Of a DNA stretch of 64,000 nucleotides, positions 60,294 through 64,000 are shown in pieces (the stretch's first letter is position 1; each line of letters starts with the position of its first letter). The DNA is from Hominenteromicrobium sp964531265. Its GTDB lineage: Bacteria; Bacillota; Clostridia; Oscillospirales; Acutalibacteraceae. The DNA is taken from contig CAZHDW010000004.1 of assembly GCA_964531265.1 (NCBI GenBank), forward strand, positions 1 to 64,000, read 5' to 3'. Under the pieces are notes generated by a model. It did no database searches, was not told the origin of the DNA, and saw only the letters and a program-made list of their open reading frames with translations. Made by a program: the position numbers and the translations under genes.

Positions 60294-61283
60294 TCATTCT
60301 ATTCTGTATATCTTGCCGGTAAGAGAGTTATCCGGCTTTATTTCTACCCTGTATCCCATATTCAGAAGCTTTTCGATATTGCATCTCTTCTGTCCAAGTG
60401 CTATGGAGAGCATCTGAGGCGCAGCATATACCGTCGCTTCTCTTATGTTTTTTGCACTGAGCTTCGCTGTAAGCTCCCCGAGGAATATCTTACTGCGGCA
60501 AAGCTCCATAAACGCAGGATGATACGGGCCTGCGACTCTGTTATCGAGCGCTTCGCTTGCATGAAGCCCTACTCGTATCAGCCTTACACCCGCCCCCTCA
60601 ATCTCGGGGATGAGCCCGGAGCAAAGCTCCACTGCCTCATCAAGTGTCTGAGGGCGATAAACTCCGCTCTTATACCAGTCACACAGCAGAGTATTCTCCA
60701 ACACGATGGTCGGATATATCCTCATGGTATCCGGCTTCAGGGAAATCAGCCTTCGCATGGTTACCATAGCTTCGGCATCGGTATCCCCGGGCAATCCGGT
60801 CATCATCTGGAGGCCGAGCTCAATGCCGTATTCACGTATAAGCCTTGAAGCCCACTCTACATCCGCGGAAGTATGGCCTCTACGGTTCAGTCTGAGCACG
60901 TCATCATTCATGGACTGCGCACCGAGCTCAATGGCCGTTACCCCGTACTTTTTGAGAATATCCAGAGTCTCCCCGTCTATTGCATCGGGACGCGTTGAGC
61001 ATCTTATGCCCATGAAGCCGTACCTGCTGACGGCATCCACCGCGACCTCTAACAGCTCTGTCATATATGAACGCTCTATCGCGGTAAAGCTTCCGCCAAA
61101 AAAGGCTATCTGCGCTCCGTGAGCTCTTTCGCCCATTTGTGCTGCGGCATCGGCAAGAAGCTGCTTCACAGCCTCGGCCTTCGGCTGTGTGGTCTCGCCT
61201 GTTATTCTGTTTTGATTACAGAAGCTGCACTGCTGAGGGCAACCGTTATGAGGAATGAATATAGAAATATTTGAGTGCTTAAT
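60294..61283 (-). CDS. Radical SAM protein (Elp3-related family), apparent ATT start
   Basis: The 329-residue protein has the [4Fe-4S] cysteine motif C-x3-C-x2-C in FIPHNGCPQQCSFCNQNRITG at residues 9-29, then FFGGSFTAIE, AIELGAQSMND, MTGLPGDT and a C-terminal domain. It belongs to the Elp3/oxygen-independent-coproporphyrinogen-like radical SAM group often found between rnc and smc in Clostridia; its substrate is unknown. The first ATG/GTG/TTG in frame lies after the cysteines (GTG at 61169), which would destroy the cluster. A TGA lies just upstream of codon ATT at 61283, which precedes KHSNISIF and overlaps the rnc stop. ATT is therefore the likely start. Confidence 0.82.
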   Translation of the reverse strand: MKHSNISIFIPHNGCPQQCSFCNQNRITGETTQPKAEAVKQLLADAAAQMGERAHGAQIAFFGGSFTAIERSYMTELLEVAVDAVSRYGFMGIRCSTRPDAIDGETLDILKKYGVTAIELGAQSMNDDVLRLNRRGHTSADVEWASRLIREYGIELGLQMMTGLPGDTDAEAMVTMRRLISLKPDTMRIYPTIVLENTLLCDWYKSGVYRPQTLDEAVELCSGLIPEIEGAGVRLIRVGLHASEALDNRVAGPYHPAFMELCRSKIFLGELTAKLSAKNIREATVYAAPQMLSIALGQKRCNIEKLLNMGYRVEIKPDNSLTGKIYRIE

Positions 61284-61977
61284 AACCCATCAGCTCCAAT
61301 GCTTCACGAGCGGCCTGCTGCTCCGCTTCCTTCTTGCTGCGTCCGCCGCCCTTGCCTATAACATTGCTGTTAAGATGAACCTCTACCGAGAAATGCTTGT
61401 CGTGGTCGGGGCCATGCTCGCCGATAAGCACGTATTCAAGCTTTTCTCCCGGATTCTGCTGGATTATTTCCTGCAGCATGGTTTTATAATCCTTGAACGG
61501 ACGCTCTCCGGCGGATTTTGCGGCGGGAATAATGTACCTCAGCACAAAGCTCTTGGCCTTTTCAAGATCCTTTGAGTCAAGATAAATTGCCGCCGTAATG
61601 GATTCGAATACGTCTGCCAAAATACTCGGGCGCTCTCTGCCGCCGGAATGCTGCTCGCCGTGGCTGAGTCGGAGCAGCTCACCGGCTCCGAGACTGCGTG
61701 TAAAGCCGCAAAGGGACTTCTCGCATACAAGATCTGCTCGCTTTTTCGTCAACTTGCCCTCCGGCAAATCCGGATAAGCGGCATAGAGATACTCCGCCGT
61801 AACGAATCCGAGGATAGAATCTCCGAGGAATTCAAGACGCTCATAGCTCTGCACTCTGCCACGACTTTCATTTGCATATGAAGAGTGTGTAAGTGCGGTC
61901 AGCAGATAATCCCTGTTCTGAAATTTATAGCCTATTTTCTTTTCAAACTCATTTAGTGATTCATTGAAAGATTTCAT
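61279..61977 (-). CDS. rnc: Ribonuclease III
   Basis: RNase III cleaves double-stranded RNA in rRNA maturation. The 232 residues contain the signature ERLEFLGDSILGFV near 46-59, ADVFESITAAIYLD near 122 (second metal Glu), and a C-terminal dsRNA-binding domain (from about 158, ending GRSKKEAEQQAAREAL). The Met at 61977 follows AGGA by 7 nt; a GTG two codons earlier is possible. Confidence 0.97.
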   Translation of the reverse strand: MKSFNESLNEFEKKIGYKFQNRDYLLTALTHSSYANESRGRVQSYERLEFLGDSILGFVTAEYLYAAYPDLPEGKLTKKRADLVCEKSLCGFTRSLGAGELLRLSHGEQHSGGRERPSILADVFESITAAIYLDSKDLEKAKSFVLRYIIPAAKSAGERPFKDYKTMLQEIIQQNPGEKLEYVLIGEHGPDHDKHFSVEVHLNSNVIGKGGGRSKKEAEQQAAREALELMGY

Positions 61978-62010
61978 ACGCACATCCTATGGAATGTAAA
62001 GGGTTGATAC

Positions 62011-63012
62011 TTATTTGCTCTGTACTGCTGCGGAAATTTCATCCACGATATTTGTATCGGCATATTTGACACAGAGGGCTATAGCGCTTTTCAGCGTCTT
62101 AGCCTTTGCACTTCCGTGCACCTTGAAAACCGGCTTTGAACAGCCGAGGATCGGCGCACCGCCGTACTCATTGTAGTCAAATTCCTTCTTCATGGTTTTA
62201 AGGTCATTATATACAGCCGCAGCCGCTATCTTATTCTTAAGGCTCTTATTGAACACACCCTTAATCTTGTCCATAAGCGCCATCGCAACGCCCTCATAGG
62301 TTTTCAGGAATATATTGCCGCTAAAGCCGTCGCAAACGGCCACATCGGCAGCCCCGAGAGGAATATCGCGGCCCTCAAGATTGCCTATAAATTTGATATC
62401 ATTTCTTTCAGAAAGCAGTGCATGTGCATCACGATGTATCTGTGTGCCCTTATGTACCTCTGTTCCGTTGCTGAGCAGGCACACGCGCGGCTCCTCAATA
62501 TTCATGACCTTTCTCATGTATACCGAGCCCATAAGCCCGAACTGCTCCAGCATCGGCGCTGTGACCTCGACATTCGCGCCGCTGTCACAAAGCATAAATG
62601 CGCCCGACACATGCGGAAGCACCGGAGCAAAGGCAACACGCTTCACGCCCTTTATACGCTTTACTATCAGAGTAGCACCGGCTACCATAGCACCGCTGTT
62701 TCCGGCAGAAGCGAAGGCATCTCCCTTGCCCTCTGCCAGGGCGCGCAGTCCGACGGACATTGAGCTGTTCTTAAGGCGGCGTGCAACGTCCGTGGCCTCG
62801 TCATCCATTGTTATAACATCGGGACAATCAATGATCTCAAAATCGGAAATATCGATATTCTGCTTTGCGGCAGACTCCTTTATTGCATCCTCGCGTCCTG
62901 TAAGGACAATGGTTATATCCAGCTCATCGGCAGCCATTCGGCAACCCTTTATTATTTCATCGGGAGCATTATCGCCACCGAAGGCATCTATTATTATTCT
63001 TTTCTTAGCCAT
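62011..63012 (-). CDS. plsX: Phosphate acyltransferase PlsX
   Basis: PlsX makes acyl phosphate from acyl-ACP for phosphatidic acid synthesis. The 333 residues begin RIIIDAFGGDNAP, with ALAEGKGDAFASAGNSGA near 95, ALLSERNDIKFIGNLEGRDI near 195 and VCDGFSGNIFLKTYEG near 225. The Met at 63012 has AGGAAG upstream. In many Firmicutes acpP lies between plsX and rnc; here only 30 bp separate them. Confidence 0.97.
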   Translation of the reverse strand: MAKKRIIIDAFGGDNAPDEIIKGCRMAADELDITIVLTGREDAIKESAAKQNIDISDFEIIDCPDVITMDDEATDVARRLKNSSMSVGLRALAEGKGDAFASAGNSGAMVAGATLIVKRIKGVKRVAFAPVLPHVSGAFMLCDSGANVEVTAPMLEQFGLMGSVYMRKVMNIEEPRVCLLSNGTEVHKGTQIHRDAHALLSERNDIKFIGNLEGRDIPLGAADVAVCDGFSGNIFLKTYEGVAMALMDKIKGVFNKSLKNKIAAAAVYNDLKTMKKEFDYNEYGGAPILGCSKPVFKVHGSAKAKTLKSAIALCVKYADTNIVDEISAAVQSK

Positions 63013-63031
63013 ACAAACACTTCCTTTTGGC

Positions 63032-64000
63032 TTATCGATCCATATTTTCAATGTAGCTCTCGAGATCCCTCAATGCACGCTGAGCAAAAGCCATGTATCT
63101 CTCGCGCTTATCACGTATATGCGGCTCTATCGACGGAAAAATGCCAAAATTCGCACCCATGGGCTGAAAATCCTTGGACTGACTGTTTGCCACATGCTCC
63201 GCCAGTGCGCCCATCATAGTGGTTACCGGCAAAACAAACGGTGCTTTGCCCTCTATCCTGCGCACAGCATTGATACCTGCCAGCATTCCCGAGGCGGCGG
63301 ATTCCATATATCCCTCAACGCCCGTCATCTGTCCGGCAAAGAAGAGCTCCGGACGCTCACGCATTGAAAAATCGGCATTGAGTATTTTCGGGGAATTCAA
63401 AAATGTATTTCTGTGCATTACTCCGTATCGGACGAAATCGGCGTTTTTGAGGCCGGGTATCATACCGAAAACACGTTTCTGCTCGGGAAATTTCAGGTTT
63501 GTCTGAAAGCCGACAAGATTGAACAGGGATTTTTCCGCATTTTCTGTTCTGAGCTGCACGACCGCCCACGGACGGTGCCCCGTCCTCGGGTCTCTGAGGC
63601 CGACAGGCTTCAAGGGGCCGAAGCGTATTGTGTCGTGTCCGCGCTGAGCCATGACCTCTATCGGCATACATCCCTCGTACACCTTGGGATTCATCACATC
63701 GAAATCATGCACAGGTGCTCTTTCAGCGGAGACCAGAGCCTCATAGAACGCCTCATATTCATCACGATTCATTGGGCAATTGATATAATCATCGTCACCG
63801 TTATCGTATCTGGATGCGGAGAAACAATGCTCCATATCAAGGCTTTCCCGCGTGACTATCGGTGCGGCCGCATCAAAGAAGCTCAACGCACCGCCGCAGA
63901 GCCCGGCTATTTTTTCAGCCAGAGTATCGCTTGTCAGCGGACCGCTCGCAATGACAGTGATGCCGTCATTCGGGATATCCGTGACCTCATCCGTGATGAT
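63032..64000 (-). CDS. trmFO: tRNA m5U54 methyltransferase TrmFO (partial, 5' end off window)
   Basis: TrmFO uses methylenetetrahydrofolate and FAD to methylate U54 in the T-loop. The visible 322 residues run from ITDEVTDIPNDGITVIASGPLTSD through INCPMNRDEYEAFYEAL, PVHDFDV, FEGCMPIEVMAQRG-type residues, PWAVVQLR, GFQTNLKFPEQ and the FAD-binding FFAGQMTGVEGYMESAASG to the stop at 63032. The N-terminal FAD-binding Rossmann part lies beyond 64000. It is first visible in the trmFO-plsX-rnc-smc-ftsY run. Confidence 0.96.
   Translation of the reverse strand: MITDEVTDIPNDGITVIASGPLTSDTLAEKIAGLCGGALSFFDAAAPIVTRESLDMEHCFSASRYDNGDDDYINCPMNRDEYEAFYEALVSAERAPVHDFDVMNPKVYEGCMPIEVMAQRGHDTIRFGPLKPVGLRDPRTGHRPWAVVQLRTENAEKSLFNLVGFQTNLKFPEQKRVFGMIPGLKNADFVRYGVMHRNTFLNSPKILNADFSMRERPELFFAGQMTGVEGYMESAASGMLAGINAVRRIEGKAPFVLPVTTMMGALAEHVANSQSKDFQPMGANFGIFPSIEPHIRDKRERYMAFAQRALRDLESYIENMDR

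Overview
The window reads as core chromosome of an anaerobic, spore-forming Gram-positive bacterium of the Clostridia, most likely the Oscillospiraceae/Ruminococcaceae. Support: Clostridia-type gene order (trmFO-plsX-rnc-radical SAM-smc-ftsY; rdgB-yhbY-nadD-yqeK-rsfS-leuS; rplU-prp-rpmA-obg), a T-box leader, an L27 with a Prp-cleaved N-terminal extension, CwlD- and SpoIIM-like sporulation proteins, acetate kinase, and strong SD sequences (AGGAGG, GGGTGAT). From about 10 kb onward nearly every gene is on the minus strand. The taxon is inferred from gene content, not from a marker search.

Layout. 0-3.9 kb: tRNA-Leu(TAG), then a lysine/diaminopimelate operon read leftward (asd-dapA-dapB and a stand-alone ACT protein). 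3.9-9.8 kb, plus strand: queA-tgt, yajC, a TIGR04086 membrane protein, a SpoIIM-like protein, xerD and a YesL-like membrane protein. 10-16.5 kb, minus: a second tyrosine recombinase beside a perfect palindrome, a DUF6873 pentein-fold protein, radA, a MocR-type regulator, araD and cwlD. 16.5-23.1 kb: a T-box-controlled operon (M42 peptidase-alaS-HIT-apt) and a class B penicillin-binding protein. 23.3-31.6 kb: an accessory segment with a 1036-residue leucine-rich-repeat surface protein carrying choline-binding-type repeats, a truncated copy of its end next to a serine-recombinase scar, and a three-gene phosphocholine module (HTH-nucleotidyltransferase-choline kinase fusion, LicC-like cytidylyltransferase, BCCT transporter). 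31.7-36.8 kb: an operon of two exporter-type ABC half-transporters, a nitrous-oxide-stimulated-promoter family gene cut by an in-frame TAG, a DUF454 protein and an AraC regulator whose DNA-binding half has been replaced; two copies of a GTTAGG-N3-CACTAAC element lie upstream. 36.9-42.4 kb: ackA and tmcAL (divergent), ilvE, an RsmF-like methyltransferase and a small unrecognised gene. 42.4-50 kb: a frameshifted acetyltransferase, YitT, mrnC, obg, rpmA, prp, rplU, pyrBI, yebC and a flavodoxin-family protein. 50-64 kb: leuS-rsfS-yqeK-nadD-yhbY-rdgB-phosphoesterase-ftsY-smc-radical SAM-rnc-plsX-trmFO, the last running off the window.

The most interesting region is 23-32 kb, where choline import, phosphorylation and CDP-choline synthesis sit beside a surface protein with the repeat type that binds choline in other Gram-positives. 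It suggests a phosphocholine-decorated envelope with its own anchored protein. Other points to check are the paired operator-like elements in front of the partly decayed ABC operon, a dif-like palindrome abutting a tyrosine recombinase gene, a terminator whose 3' arm is the ribosome binding site of the next gene, and a radical SAM gene that appears to start at ATT.

Start codons were moved inward from the longest frame wherever a ribosome binding site and the family's usual N-terminus agreed. Promoters were called by eye from -35/-10 matches.
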